A stretch of DNA of 64,000 nt from Turbatrix aceti (GCA_963969345.1 OZ017769.1:2299600-2363599); one strand, 5' to 3'; counted from the stretch's first letter, positions 1 to 13,300 are shown. Translations and numbers: made by a program. The notes: generated by a model not told the origin, from the sequence alone.

Positions 1-2865
1 ATAATTTTGTATTTTTTTGTTTTTTTTTTTGGACAAAAAATTTAGAAATTTTTGTCCTCAAAAAAAAGTTCCAAAATTTTTTTTTACCTTTTTGACATTA
101 AAAAAGGTCGAATTTTTTTGGCACAAAAATGTTTTTCTAACTCAAAAAAATTCTAATCCTCATCCATCCCGCCCGATCAAAGTCCCATTTGTGTCCTTTG
201 CGCTTCCTTCCAAATTTGTCGAAAAAATTAATTATTCTAATTCATATTCTTGATCCCCCTCCCCCACCCTCTCCTGGAATGGACCTTTCTTCTTTGACAT
301 GAGTCCACAAAAAAAAGAAAGAGCAAAAAAAAATAATGAGCAGGCGGCCGTGGGCTTCAAACAATGACGCGACAAGCGTGCAACGGCCTAGGCCTAGGCC
401 ACCACCGACGGGGTGGATGATGATGAGGATGGGGATGATGATGATATGATGTGGTGTGATGCGCGGCGCGGTAATTTAAATTAGCCACCAGCGAGAGGGG
501 CTTGTCTTGGCGTGAAAAAAAGAAAGAAAGGGTGATGGACTAAGTAGGTTCAATTTTGTCTGACACGCATGATGTGACCCGTTGGTCGGGGCTGACTTCT
601 GGCACGCGGGCGGGTACATAGACGTGGTCGTCGTTGTCGTCGTCGTCGTTGGCGGCAAAAAAAAATGGCGTGAGGGTAATTATGGCTTTTGCAACGCACC
701 GCCACCACCACCACATGTAGATGATGGTGGTGGTGGGGGGTCGTGGTCATCATACTCACACCCTGTGCTGGCTGATAAATGAGTACTCCTAGGCCTATGT
801 AGGATGTCCTCTGGAGGACGGTCGACGTCGGCATCGACGTCGACGGTGTCTGTCTGCTGTTCCTCCAGGGGAAGTCACTCGGCGGTTGGTTGGTTTTTGT
901 AAAATAACTAGGCAGGCAGCCAAGCGAGCAGAGCAAAAGATTCTTCTTCACACTCTCTTTTTTTTCATCTGCGCGGGGACATGTGCACTCAGCGGGAAGG
1001 AGAAGACAGGCACACGCGTCCGTGATTAGCACTCACGGAGTTTTCTTTCCTTTTTCTTTTCCTGGTCTGTGGTCTGGTCGTGACGCTGGTCACGACGGCG
1101 TCTATCTGCTCGCAGCTGGAGGTTTTTTTTGTGACGTTTGTACGTGCTTGGAGAAGTTCATTTTTTTTATTTTTGACTTGGAAATATTTTTTGGGTTACA
1201 AAAAAATCTAAAACACGAAAAAAACGATTTTTTTGGCCAGATGCAAAAGTTTTTTTCTCGCCTAAAAAAATATTTTTACACATAATTTTTTTTGAAAACG
1301 TGTTTTTGGAGATTCGAATTCAAATTTTAGTTTTCTTTTATTTTTATGGCAAAGTGCCAAAAAAATGTTTTCCGAATAATTGTGACCCTATAAATTTTTT
1401 TATGACACCCAAAAAAATTTCACACGATCAAAAATTTTTTTGGGGCGATCTAAACATCCAAAAAAAACCATGAGAAAGTTTTGGGTTTTTTTCAGTAGGT
1501 CATGCCCATTCCGGTCGGCATAGTACCGTTACTCAGCCAGTGCATTTACCTGCTCCATTGCTCCACTCACCTTTGTAAGTACTACCCCATTACCGATGCA
1601 TGCCCATGTCCCTCCCTTTGTTGAAGAAGACAAAAAAAAGACGAGTGCGAGCATATTTAGCATGTTCGACGGGGTGGATCCTCTTTCTTTGTCTCTGCGC
1701 AGTCATTTGACAACTCCAGTTAGTTTATGATCGACTCATTGAATTCCCCCTCCCCTCCCTCCTTCATGCCATCCTTGTTCGGCACCCGAGTTGAGTTGAC
1801 GGGCAAAGTGCCGGCCTGTCAGCCTGATCGCGCTGGGTCGCTGACATTTCAAGTGTCGTCTGTGGTCGGTCGGGACTGTACCCGACTGACTGGCTTACGG
1901 TTTCGTTTGGTGACAGTGCCTGCCTGCTGGGGAGTATCTCGAATTGAGTGAGTGACACTTGGTGTCCTCACGTTGGCTCCTTTTTGAGCCAAGGGGATTT
2001 CGGCATATTCAAATGAGGCTTCAAAGATGATAGGGAAGGCGACCGACGCCGAAATGAGGAAACAATAGAGGCAGAATAGGTTGGCCGAGAAAAATGCACA
2101 TTAAATTGAGCTTTGATGGTTAAAATTTTTTTCTTGGAAAAAAAACGGTTTTAAAATTGTTGTTTATGAAAAAAAACTCGAAATTTTTCTATAATAAAAT
2201 TGAACGTTTTTTTTTATGAAAATAAAAAAACGTTTTTTTTTCAATTTGACACTTTTTTGAGTTGCTATTTTTTTAATTCGAAGCTGTACATTTTTTTTTG
2301 AAATTTCGTTAATAAAATATTTACGAACATTTTTTTAGGAAATTTGTTTTATTTTATTATGCTAAAAAATTTTTGGTGAACTAAATTTAAGTTCTTCTGT
2401 TTGAAAAAATTTTAGTTTTAAAATTTTTTTAAACTCAATTGAAAAAAAAATCAGAAATTTTTTTTCAGAAAAAAAAGATTTGGACACCAAAAAATTCATG
2501 TAGTTATTTTTTTGGCTTCGTTTTGTTGTGTTTTTTTAATTTGGAAAATTTTTTTTTTCATTTTTCTGATTTTCAAAAAAAAATCCTAATGCCATCCAAA
2601 TTCTTTTTGTGTCATTGAGAGAGAAGCCATGCCTTGAGGACACTCGGCTGAGACTGACATCTTCTCTAAGGTCGTCGAAGCCAGGGACGGGTCATTGTCG
2701 TGCTTTTGGCGTTCATTGTTGTTGTTGCGGGTGGCGGTGGTGGTGGCCATGGCCCTGACTGGCGTTCGTTCCTGTAAATGCTCCTTGCCAGCCAGCCAGT
2801 CAGCCGGCGCTCGTGGCAGCAACAACAAAGCCAAGAAGGTCCCGTCTCGGCCACGGTCTCAGGAC
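1..2865. other. Gene-poor upstream region
   Basis: I see no supportable gene here. The open frames are low-complexity translations of homopolymer runs and simple repeats. Patches of mixed composition (about 250-1100, 1500-2090 and 2590-2865) alternate with A/T homopolymer stretches that look like this genome's introns. It may hold distal regulatory DNA or an untranslated 5' exon of the downstream TCF gene, but nothing in the sequence proves that. Confidence 0.5.
418..735. repeat. Microsatellite cluster
   Basis: Trinucleotide-type simple repeats lie close together: GAT-rich at about 418-460, CGT-rich at about 620-652, and CCA/TGG-rich at about 697-740. They explain the poly-Val, poly-Thr and poly-His runs in the overlapping open frames, which I did not call as genes. 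Confidence 0.7.
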
Positions 2866-3230
2866 CAGACATGAAAATGGCCCGCCGAAGCCCGGCCCGG
2901 GCCGGGCTTGGGCGGACCTGTGACTTTTCAGTAGGCCCGGAAAAGCCCGTTATGGCCCGTTATTTAATAAATAATGTAAAAAATTATAAAAATTTACTGC
3001 ATTTTGGTTATTTTTAACAAAATTTAGTCTCTACAGATAGAAAACATAGTATTTTGAGTAAAAACCAGTAATTTATGTCATTTATATAACGATTTTTTGG
3101 ATAAAAATTCGAAAAAAAACAGAGGGGATAATTTCGGGCCGGCCCGGCCCGGCCCGGGCCTGGGCCGGGCTTTCGACGGGCCGGGCCGGGCCGGGCCTGG
3201 GCCTAAAAATTAGGCCCGTTTTCATGTCTG
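2866..3230. mobile_element. hAT-like MITE, GGCCCGGC-rich
   Basis: This 365 bp element has terminal inverted repeats starting CAGACATGAAAA and ending TTTTCATGTCTG. It is flanked by a perfect 8-bp direct repeat, CTCAGGAC (2858-2865 and 3231-3238). Both subterminal regions are GGCCCGGCC-rich palindromes around an AT-rich core. An 8-bp target duplication with CAG-type ends is typical of hAT transposons. There is no coding capacity, so it is a non-autonomous copy. The perfect duplication suggests a fairly recent insertion. Confidence 0.9.
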
Positions 3231-5723
3231 CTCAGGACCCGGTTTTTGTGCAATAGTAGGAGGGGGGGGGAGTTATGGTGGTGCGTGCCTTTCCCCCCAA
3301 ATGGGCTATTATTTTTTTGGCTTTGACGGAGCGGCACTGCGCTGCCTTCGATGCCTTCCTTCCTGCGTGGTGGTAGGTCGTCGTCGTCGTCGTTGTCGTT
3401 GTCGAGGCTCTCTTTTGTGTCGAGTCTCGCCTGCCGAGTCAAATGCGAAGGAGAAGGAGAAAAACGAATGCAGTTCGTTCTCCTGTGAGACCCCCGCGCC
3501 TCCAGGCTTTATTTTAACCCTCACACATCATGCTTCATGCCGAGACCCTCGCCCTTCCCCCCTGGCCTTGGCCTTGGTCTTCTTGGGCCACGGCACACCA
3601 CCCATTCAATCTTCTTTTGTTCTTTTTCTACATTTTTTTTCTGAGGTTTTCTGACTTTTTTTTAAACTGTCCGGCCATTTTTTTTTTTTTTTAATCTTAA
3701 AAATACTTTTTTTAAGGTTACAAAAAGGTTGGATTCTAATTTAGCATTTTTTTGAAAAAAAAGAAAAATTACCAAAAAAAAATTTTTTTTGAAAAAAAAG
3801 GTGTTTTTACGGTGAATCAAGGTAGGTGGTCCCGATCGTATAATAGTTGCCGGGTGGGTGGTCTGACCAAAGTTGTTAGTTGTTACGAGAGTGGTCTAAT
3901 TTGTACGTACGCCTTGGTTGGGTGGCTAATCCGAGTGCCTCCGACGCTCTCGTCTTCCGTTTTTTTTAATCCGGTTGTCGGTCATCTTGTTACGACACAC
4001 CTGACACGATACGGCTAGCAAGGTACTATGACGCGCACGTAATCTCGAATCATTAATCCTGAATTTTACTGCCAATAAAAACATTTTTATGACAAATTTG
4101 TAATTAAAAAAAATATATGCAAATTTTTTTTAAATGACAAAAATTTTATAAATTTTTAGATTTTAAAATATTATATTTACAAAACCCAAAAATTTTCCCA
4201 AATTCCCAAAAAAAATTATAATTAGACCCTTTCAGCGGTCGTTCATCCGGTGATCACCTGTCTCGTCTAGGTTTCACAAAACAATTCAAAATCAAAATCA
4301 AACCCCCCTACCTCCTCATCTTCAAATTTTTTTTATTGCTACCAATTATTTTGAATGACTGGATATATAGAGGGGGGGGAGGGGGCTAACGAACAAACTA
4401 ATGTAGAGGAGGGGGGGAGGGCGTCGTAGATCTTTACAAATTCATCAACCTCTACCAACCCTAACGGCTCGTCGTCCTCCTGCATTCCCGGCTAATTGGA
4501 TTACGACCGACCGGAGGAGCACCGCAGTCAGCGCACAGGGAGGGTGTCGATCTCGCCAGGATCTCGAGGACACCTGCGGTGCTACTGCGTTGCGGTCGGT
4601 CGGTTGTGTTGTGTTGCGTTGCGCGTTGGGTTGTTCTGTTCGTCTCCGCTTTGATCAATTTGAGTGGATGGCTCATGAGAAAGAAGTAGGAGGGGTGTCC
4701 CGGTGCTGACAATTTTTTTTTGTTTCCATTTTTCTTCCCTGTCCAATCAAAAGTTATCCTGGATGCGCAAAGAGGCGGGGCTACGTGCAAAAAAAAGTTA
4801 GCAGGCTCTAGGCAGTCTGGGAAGACACAAATTTGTTTTCCCCGTTGTGTTTTGTTTTCCCCTTTCCTTGATTTTTTTGTCCAACTAAAAAAAACTAAAA
4901 TTCCTTTTTGGCAAGAAAAATAATTTTTTTTGTTCAGTATTACCTGTTCGTGTCACCTGCCTACACCTGGCGCGATGTCGTCGGCCAAGCCAAATCGCCG
5001 TGGATTGTTTGTTTGTTGCATGGCCACCCTGGCTCTGATCAAGGCGGCCTTGCTCTCCTCGGCAAAAGTGTTTCTTTCGTTCGTTCGGCGGTGTGTCCCG
5101 TCAAACAGGCCACCCGTGTTTGTGTTTTTTCCCTTTTTCCTTTGTCGCCGTGCATGTAATAGTGGTGGTCGGTCCGGTGCCATCGATGGAGGTCCAAGTC
5201 GCGCCGGCCACCCGACCTGACCGACCGCCCAACCCAAGCGACCGACATTGGTGGTCGGGTCGCTCGTCGGCATGACAAAAAAGGTCCCGCGCTTTTTTGC
5301 CTTTTTTTGCTGCACCTTCTTCACCCTGTTTTTGGTCGTTGTCGTTTTGTTTTGCGCGCATCCATCAGATTTTTTTTTTCTTTTTCTGATGAACGATTGT
5401 TTTTTGTGCTCTCACGTGTACTTTTCTACCTGGCGCCCCAAAGAGGTGGTTTTGCTGGCTCGGGGCTCCTGATAATGAGTCGAGTCGTTCAGCCCGTGTC
5501 TGTCTTATCATCCATCTCTCACACTATCTACCAATACCACTCCCGACGCTTGCTGTGACCGTGACAGCCGGGATTGGTCTGAGTTCCGGACACTGATGTG
5601 AGCCGCGTTGTCTTTTTCCTTGTCGAATCATTTTTTTTGCTTTTTTTCGCTCCGTGATTTTAATATTTTAAAAAAAAATCGATTGATTAGTAAAATTAAT
5701 TTATTCATTTTTTTAGCCATCCA
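3231..5723. other. Proximal upstream region of the TCF gene
   Basis: No gene is supportable. The region has a CGT microsatellite (about 3375-3410), homopolymer-rich stretches (3640-3800, 4060-4210) and mixed-composition blocks at 3250-3600, 4440-4800 and 4950-5600. The open frames in these blocks overlap on both strands and show no recognisable domain. As the last 2.5 kb before a developmental transcription-factor gene it is a plausible promoter/enhancer region, but no specific site can be named. Confidence 0.4.
5708..5723 (+). promoter_or_regulatory. Splice-acceptor-like site before the TCF start codon
   Basis: A T-rich tract ending TTTTTTTAG lies seven bases before the first ATG. With no convincing upstream coding exon, this fits a spliced-leader trans-splice acceptor, common in nematodes. 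An ordinary acceptor joined to a non-coding 5' exon would look the same. Confidence 0.55.
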
Positions 5724-8700
5724 ATGGCAGACATGGTCGACGATGGCGTTGACGAAGTCAAAATCTTCCGGAAAAACGACGCGGATGAGCTCGCCGGGGA
5801 CTCGCTGCAGTCGACTGCCCAGTTGAACGAAGACAAGCAGGACGTCGCGTTCGAAGCCGAGATGGAGACCGCTACTCCGGTATCCGGGGGCCTCGCCAAG
5901 GCTCCCTTCTCCCACCTGCCCCTATTCAATCCCATGTCACCGGTGGTCGCGGCGCTCATGTCGCCCTACGCGTCTCCGGCCTATGCAGCGGCCAACTTTG
6001 CCGCCTTCAGCAGCCCCCAGTACCAGTACCAGATGTACTGCAACCTCATGCGGGGGGTGCACCTCGTGAATCAGCTCAACGGTCAGCCACAGCCGGGTAG
6101 CATGCCACAGACGCCGATTGACCCGACAAGACCATCGACATCGACGGCACCGGGCACCCCGATGTCGTCCATGATGATGTCGACCCCGAAGAGGAAAAGA
6201 GAACTCAGGGAGGCAAAGAAGGACTCGCATATCAAAAAGCCACTCAACGCTTTCATGTGGTTTATGAAGGAAAACAGACAGAAGGTCCTCAGCGAGGAAG
6301 GCAACGCTTCCAAGCAGTCTGCCGAACTCAATACCATACTGGGCAAGATGTGGCACGATCTGCCGAAGGAAGAACAACAAAAGTACTACGAGAAGGCCAA
6401 GGAGGAGAGGGAAAACCACGCAAAGCTCTACCCCAACTGGAGCGCACGCGAGAACTACGCCGTGCACAAGAAGAAGAGGAAGAAGCGTGAAAAGTCTGTT
6501 GGTGAGTTCATTTTCACTTTTTTTCGAAAGAAAAACAATTGTGGGGCTAAAAAAGGACAAAAAACGTAAAAAAAATACAATTTTGGTTTCTCGCAGCGAA
6601 AAATACAGTCGATTACGATTTTCCACTCGAAACCATGTTAAACCACAAAAAACTTTTCTACGATACCGTTTTTTAGGTCTATCTTTTCATTTTTTTACTC
6701 TTCGTTCATGGAGTGCTTGAATTGTCATTTTTGAACAAAAAACGTAAACAAATTGTCAGTTTGGGGTTCTCGCAGCGAAAAAACAAGCCAAAAGCGATTT
6801 TCCATTCGGGACCACGATAAATCACAGAAGCTTTTTTTTTGTTATTTTTCTTCCGTTTTTTTTTCACGCCTGTCTGTTTTTAGGCCAATTAGATATTTTA
6901 TGCTTGTTCCGATTTTTTGTCTGTAGAAACCTTTTTCCGAAAATTTCAGAAAATTTGATTTCATACGTTTTTTACATTTTTTAAATAATGAAATTTGACG
7001 TTCAATTTTTTTTGCTTTCACCGTATTTTTTCTTTCTGTAGATTTGCGGTACTAATTATAACGAGAAAACTAAGTGACACAAAAGGCTTTGTACATGTCT
7101 GATTACTCTAAATTGACTTACAATCTTTTCTTGGCCTAAAAATTTATAATTTTGTTATTCTGTTATCTGTTATTTTCCGACAAAAATCCAGTTTTTTTCG
7201 GTGTTAATTTTTCGAGTTGAGATGGATTTTGATTGAATTATCGTTTTCGTTTTCCTCGCTAATTTCCTGACTCCCGACGCGGAAATCATTTTTTTTTGGC
7301 GGGATTGGATGGATCGATGACAGCGGGGACGGACGAGATCTCACATCAGCGCTGGTGACTGCTGACTGCAGGTGAAGATCGACATGCCTGCCCCTGTGAT
7401 GATAGCGGAGGGGAGCGAGAGATCCACTTGAATCCGGTGAAGAGGATGCTCTGATTAGTTTGTACTATCTGTGACTGACTAAGCTTGCCTGGCCTGGTGT
7501 TGGTGTTGGTGTATGTATCTCTTTCACTTTCCCTTCTTCCCCTTCTCATTGTCTGAAGCCCCCCCCCCCCCTCCTTGGCCTGTCAACAGTCGTTTAGCTT
7601 CTTTTCTCTTTGCTTTTGATCGTCATCCAAGAAACATATCGAGAGGGAAAGAACACGTTATTACCCTCCTTCTGCCTGCTGGGATTTGGTGAGACGGCCG
7701 TCTCATCTGCAAGAGTCCAAGAAGAAGAAACACAAAAAAAAGAAACACAAAGTCGTCGTTTTCGTCGCTAAACTAAACTTTTTTTTGTTTCTTCTTCTTC
7801 ACCCTCTGTCTCGCCCTAGGAGCTATCCTATCACGGATGGATAACGATACTTTTCTTCTTCTTCGACTGACTCCCACTTGAACAAGGCACTTGGCGGTTT
7901 TTGCATTTTTTCTCAGCACCAGTCTCAGCTTCAAGCTGGCTCTCCGCTAATTTGTCTCCAAAAAAAAGTTTTGTTGCAAAGAACGAATGTCTAAAAGTTT
8001 ACGGTAGATTTAGGTACGGTATTAGGGACAAAAAAAATAAGTTTTTTTTGTTAACGAGGAAGAAAAAAACAACAGGGATTGAAGATGATGACTCGCAACA
8101 AACACACGTTTGTCTGTTTGAAACTGAAGCAGAAACAGAAGCAGGCAGACAAACGCGTGCACTGATAACAAAAAAAGGAGAAACGTAATAATTCCCACGA
8201 GAAAAGTTGCCCGGAAGCTTACATGCAAACAGTACTTTCACACAATTGTGGGCTTACATGGGGACAAAAAAGGCATGAGAAAAGGGAAAACAGTTTTTTT
8301 TTGAGGTAACAAAAATGAGAAAAAAAAGTGGGATTGAAAGACGATTTACGATACACTTTTGGAAAATGTTACTTTTTATACGGTAGATTGAATACTGAAT
8401 GTGTACTTTTTTTGAAAGGTCTCGAGTGGAATATAAATGTTCGTATGGAGATCAAAATTGGCGATTTTTAGTTTTTTTGCATTTTTTTAACCCTAAAAAA
8501 TATACAAATGCATGTTTTTTTGTTTACAAAAATTTGGGTTATCAATTTTCCACTCGAGACCAAAGTTAGCATTATTTTTGTTTTTTTGTCGTTTTTTACC
8601 TAAAAAACCTCAAAATACACGTCTTTTGTCGTTTTTTACCCCAAAAACACGTTTTTTTACTTACCAAATATTTTTTTTCAGAAAATATGGAATCAAAAAA

Positions 8701-9211
8701 GTGCCGTGCAAGATTTGGCATGAATAATACGGATCAATGGTGTAAGCACTGCAAGCGGAAGAAGCGCTGTCTTCTCGTCCGGGACACCGAATCTCCGACG
8801 CCCAACCACGCTGCCAACGGCCACCCCGCAACCCCCGGCACGCCGATGTCCGCCTTCGGATCCATGAGTCGTCCGTCATCGACGTCAAGCGACGACGACG
8901 ACCACCATCACCAGTCGGCATCGGCGGCAACGCCCAAGCCAGGACCCCTCGGGCCCGCGGGTGGCATCCACGGACACGGCCTATCCGCGCTCTCCGGCTA
9001 CAACCCCCTCCAGATGGCATCTCAGCCGCCGGGTGGCATGCCATTCCCCTCGCCTTCACTCGGCATGTTCAACTTTGGCATGCCGTTTGGCGGAACACCC
9101 CAGTCAGCGGCGTTCGCGAATTCCGTAGCCGCTGCGTTCGCAGCTGGCGGTTCACCACAGATATCATCCGCTGCTTCTCAGGCAGCGCCAACGCTACAGT
9201 TTTTAAATTAA
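5724..9211 (+). CDS. pop-1: TCF/LEF transcription factor (POP-1-like)
   Basis: There are two exons, 5724-6501 and 8682-9211, joined in phase 1 (GTT G|GTGAGT ... TTTCAG|AA), giving 435 aa. Residues 1-40 hold the acidic beta-catenin-binding motif (DEVKIFRKNDADE). Residues about 172-245 are the HMG DNA-binding box (KKPLNAFMWFMKENRQ onward, WSARENYA near its end), followed by a basic KKKRKKREK tail. Exon 2 opens with the C-clamp (CRARFG...WCKHCKRKKRC, four Cys), a second DNA contact in invertebrate TCFs. The rest is Pro/Ser/Ala-rich and low in complexity. Family knowledge: TCF is the nuclear effector of Wnt signalling and switches from repressor to activator on binding beta-catenin. Order and length match nematode POP-1. 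The ATG is supported because the beta-catenin motif starts at residue 9. The intron separates the HMG box from the C-clamp. Confidence 0.95.
6502..8681 (+). other. Large TCF intron with internal repeats
   Basis: This 2.18 kb intron has no credible exon. It holds diverged copies of a motif pair, 'TTCTCGCAGCGAAAAA' followed by 'GATTTTCCACTCGA', at about 6587-6635, 6767-6815 and (second half only) 8540-8560. A related 'CTCTCGCAACGAA' occurs at about 10193 before midasin. A mixed-composition block at 7240-8200 has pyrimidine/purine-rich strings and no domain. Confidence 0.6.
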
Positions 9212-9544
9212 ACCAAAAGTCTATGTTTTTTGGATGATTTTTGTTTTGTTTGCCTCACTTCAATCCGTTCCCACACAAACGCTCGCTACAAAAAATTAAT
9301 TTGTGTATTTTTTTGGAATAATTACTGTATTTTTGATTATATATCTCTCATTTCTCTTTCGTATCGTAATTTCTATGATTTGTTTGGCCTAGGAAGAGGG
9401 CCTAGGATGATTACGACCTTTCTTCTTCTTTTTCTTCTTGCCCGTGCGTGTATACGACGTCTCACAATTTCCGAAGAAAAAATACAAAACATTTCTGTCT
9501 TCAAACTATTCGTTAATATCTTGTAACACACATTTGATAACGAT

Positions 9545-9550
9545 AATAAA
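9545..9550 (+). other. Polyadenylation signal of the TCF gene
   Basis: AATAAA lies about 330 nt after the TCF stop codon and is followed by a T-rich stretch. It is the first canonical signal downstream. Confidence 0.5.
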
Positions 9551-9792
9551 TGTTTTTTTTTCTGAAAAAAACGCGAAAAGATACACAAATGGGCGAACAT
9601 GCAGAAAAAACAAAAAAAGAAAGAAACAAAAAAAAGAACCGTAAACAGTGAAAAAAGTCGAGTCAACCTAAAAAAACAAAAAAACTCGACGAAAACACCC
9701 ACACAGAAGATCAATAACCGTATCCATGGATACTACATATTTGCATGTGGTCAACCTAAAAAACAAAATCTTGGCACGGAAAAAAAACCGCA

Positions 9793-10080
9793 CAAAGGCA
9801 TAAAATCCGGCCGTCTGGCCGCACCAAAAGCATCGCGGTAAATTTTTTTCAGCACCGCAAAAGCCGAAAATATATTTTAAGGTCGTTTTTTTCAGACATG
9901 TGTATATATTTTTGTGTTAAAATCATCATTTTTTTACTTTTTACCATAAGTAAATGATTATTACCCATTTTTACACCGTTTTTGGTTGTTTTTAACAAAA
10001 ATGTGTTTAGAATTTGGTTTTAATTTAAAAAAACGATCTCTCAAAATACTTTTCAAAATTAGGCGGCCGGCAGGTCAAAT
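9793..10080. mobile_element. Degraded hAT-like MITE
   Basis: The left end reads CAAAGGCATAAAATCCGG and nearly matches the end of the intact element at 42218-42563 (CAAGGCATAAAATCCGG). The right side ends in a GGCGGCCGGC block but lacks a clear inverted terminus and target duplication. It is therefore probably an old or truncated copy of the same family, lying between TCF and midasin. Confidence 0.55.
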
Positions 10081-10319
10081 ACCGTAAAAAAAAAGAAAAA
10101 ACACAAAATCTCAAAGTCAAAATCAATTTTTCACCTAAAAAACGAAACAAAACGTAAAAAAGCGTATTTGCACTGTTTCTGCACTTTTGGTGCTCTCGCA
10201 ACGAATAAAAAGACCTCTGTTTTCATAAAAGTCCTATGCTTTTTAGTTTTTCATGATACCGGCTTACATCTATCTCCTTTGTCCGTGTTGTTTCCAGTTT
10301 TTTGGTGACTGTCAACAAT

Positions 10320-10333
10320 CTTTTGCCTTTTAG
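10320..10333 (+). promoter_or_regulatory. Acceptor-like site at the midasin start codon
   Basis: CTTTTGCCTTTTAG is followed immediately by the ATG. An acceptor abutting the start codon with no upstream coding exon suggests spliced-leader trans-splicing and supports the chosen start. Confidence 0.55.
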
Positions 10334-13300
10334 ATGCATCGCAAACGTAAATCCGATAAGAATGGCGGGTTTCTCTCCTCGAAACAGTCACGGGTCATCG
10401 AAGTTTCCACTCTCCTCGATTCTCTTCACGCAGAGCCCAGCGGCGTTCTCGAAGATCTTCTAAACAACCAAAGTCTTATTTTCGTTGAGGTTTGTTGGAT
10501 GGACGGTATTGGTGGTATTTTTGTTGGTTTCAGGGTCCAGTCGGTTGCGGGAAGTCGTCGTTGGTCAGACGAGTTGCTGAAAATTTGGATCTTCCTTTGA
10601 AGGTCATCCAGCTCAGTGACCAGCTTGATTCCAAGGTTTGTGATAACATTTTTTGAGGAAATATGGAATTGTCAAATTTTCAGAGTTTTATCGGCAGTTA
10701 TCAGTGCACAGAAGTTCCTGGGGAATTCATTTGGGAGCCGTCGCTCTTCAGCGAGGTAAAATCCGCTTTTATTACCCAAAAGTTTTATAAAAACCCTCAA
10801 TTTCAGGCAGTCCGATCGAGATGTCTAATCCTGCTCGAGGACATTGACAGCGCCACTCCAGATCTTGTTTCTGCGCTTCTGCTGGCCTGTGAATCCTGGT
10901 CAACCGTCCTCAGGCCGGGCTGTGGCCCCGAGCGATTCCACGAGGACGTCAGGATCGTCGCTACAGTCAGGTCAGAGTCAAGTGCAGCCGGCGAGTCGGC
11001 CGAACTCATCCGGAGCAATCCGCTGACGATCACGCTTCCGGCCTTTGGCCCCGAGGATTTGGTCAACATCGTTCAGCACAAATTTCCCGTGCTCACGGAA
11101 TACGTTCAGACGCTGTTGACGATCTTCACAGACGTCAATACTGCAGTTGCCAAGGATAACATGATTGACCGCGAACTCAATTCCAAGTAAGTATTATACT
11201 TTTTTGTTCAATTTTTTAAAATTTTTTCTTATTCAATTTTTTTATTTATTTTCGCTTTGTTTTGTCGAAAACTGCTTTTTTTTCCAAATTTCAAAATCAA
11301 TATGTATGGATTTTTGTTACGAGGCGCAGGTGCACCTGCAGGTGTGATTTATTACAAATTCGTTTCTCAAAAACAGCTTTTATTTCTATTTTGAGGCACA
11401 AAAATTTTAATTTTCGAATTTTTACTGTGGCAAACCCATTTTTTATAAAATGAGGAAAGAAATGTGTTTTTTCCAATATTTGGGCCTAAAACACCAAAAA
11501 TTTGATTATTGAGAATTACAGTTTTTTTTAATTAAAACAGTGCGATTCGTAATTTTTTTTTATTTTTAAATTTGGTTTAAAAATGTTATAAAAAATTTAG
11601 CAAAAATTCTATTTATAAAAAAATTATTTTTTAGTAATAAACTTTTTTTTATATTGTGTATTTTTTTTTTTTAAATCCGGAAGTTTGTCGCTGAAATCCA
11701 TTTTTTTCATAACATTTTTTCTTTTTTATTGAAAAAAAAACTTTCTTTCCAATTTTTGTCTAAAAATTCTGATTTTTGCCCAGTTTCTATAAAAATATTG
11801 TTTTTTTTCCTATTTTACGTATTTTTCCCTTTCAGTGACCTCATCCGAGCCTGCCGCCGCCTTGCGGGCCTCCCCAAACTCAACGACAACAGTCTGATCT
11901 TCATCGAACTGAGCGACGTCTTCGTTCTCTCAATTTCCCACCTCGCAAAGCGCAGCGCCGTCGCTGAAATCCTCGGCCGACATCTCAGCCTCTCCGACGA
12001 GGCAGTCGATCACCTGCTCGCCGTTCGCGAAGTCCCGATATCCAGGTCGACGGATCTCGCCAAGTTCGGACGCGTCCAGCTCCCAGTCAGACACGGCCAC
12101 TGCGTCGAAGGCCTGTCGACCCGGTCCTTCGGCCTGACACTCGACGCGCGACTCCTCATGGAACGCATCGCGGTCTGCATCGCCCAGAACGGCACTGAGG
12201 CGGTTCTGCTCACCGGTGAGACCGGTGTCGGCAAGACCAGCGTTGTCCAGCTGATGGCGTCCTACCTCAACGTCGAGCTTGACGTCGTCAACCTCAGCCA
12301 GGATTCTGATTCCACCGATTTGATTGGAGGGTTGGTTTTTTTTTTAGCTTTTTTTGACCTAAAAAGTGCTTTTATTTGGGGTTTTCTAATTTTTGTTGTC
12401 TATTCGATTTTTTTTTGCGTTTGCGCTCGAAAAATTTGGTATAAGGAACGTTCACCATATCGGGCATTTCCCCATACGGGCGGTTTCCCATATCACCAAG
12501 TAATTTTTGTGGGGCAAATTGAAGGTTTAGTGGCATATATCAAATTTGTAAATTTTTGACAAAAAGTACGGATTCCGGGTTTTCGTGCGCGCTGAAGTTG
12601 ACTCAAATTCTATTTAAAAAAAATCTTATTTGATGAATGCGCTGACTTTACTTACTGCCTTTATATAAAGCGCGAAACTAACTGGGAAAATGCCTAGGCG
12701 ATCAGGCGCGACACCCATCATCGGACCCATCACCAGAAAGGACGGTTTTCGATCAAGCGACCTTTTTGAATATTACGCAGATCTCCCAACATACTTCGCA
12801 CCAACATACTACTGAGAATATTGTCTGTAAACAAAGTATGCTAGCCCTAATTCAAAAACAAAATAATTTGAAAAAGTGTATCAAGTGTTCTGTTTTTGAA
12901 TTAGGGCTAGCATACTTTGTTTACAGACAATAAATATTCTCAGAAGTATGTTGGTGCGAAGTATGTTGGGAGATCTGCGTAATATTCAAAAAGGTCGCTT
13001 GATCGAAAACCGTCATTTCTGGTGATGGGTGCGGTGCGATGATGGGTGCCGCGCCTGATCGCCTAGGCATTTTCCCAGTTAGTTTCTCGTTTTTTATGAA
13101 GGCAGTAAGTAAAGTGAAAAAACCTGTGTTTTTCTTAAATTAAGGCCAAAAAATCCTAAATTTTAATTTTTTGTTTTGAATCTCAGCTGTTTCTATAAAA
13201 AAAATATTTTTGCTTAATATAAAAAACTGTTGTTTTATAAATTTTTAGCCTATTATAATAGTTCAAAAAATTTAGATTTTTGGTAGGTGTAATTATTCAA

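Noticed and set aside
476..1032. Open frames on both strands (poly-Thr, poly-Val, poly-Pro).
   Set aside because: They follow trinucleotide microsatellites, overlap each other on opposite strands and have no domain or splice support.
3203..3654. Several overlapping frames of 70-117 codons.
   Set aside because: Driven by a CGT repeat and mixed-composition sequence; no homologous motif, and frames exist on both strands at once.
4953..5361. Overlapping frames in five readings before the TCF gene.
   Set aside because: Locally stop-poor GC-richer DNA; none has a convincing start, signal or domain.
5937..6626. 229-codon minus-strand frame opposite TCF exon 1.
   Set aside because: Antisense shadow of a GC-rich exon, no domain.
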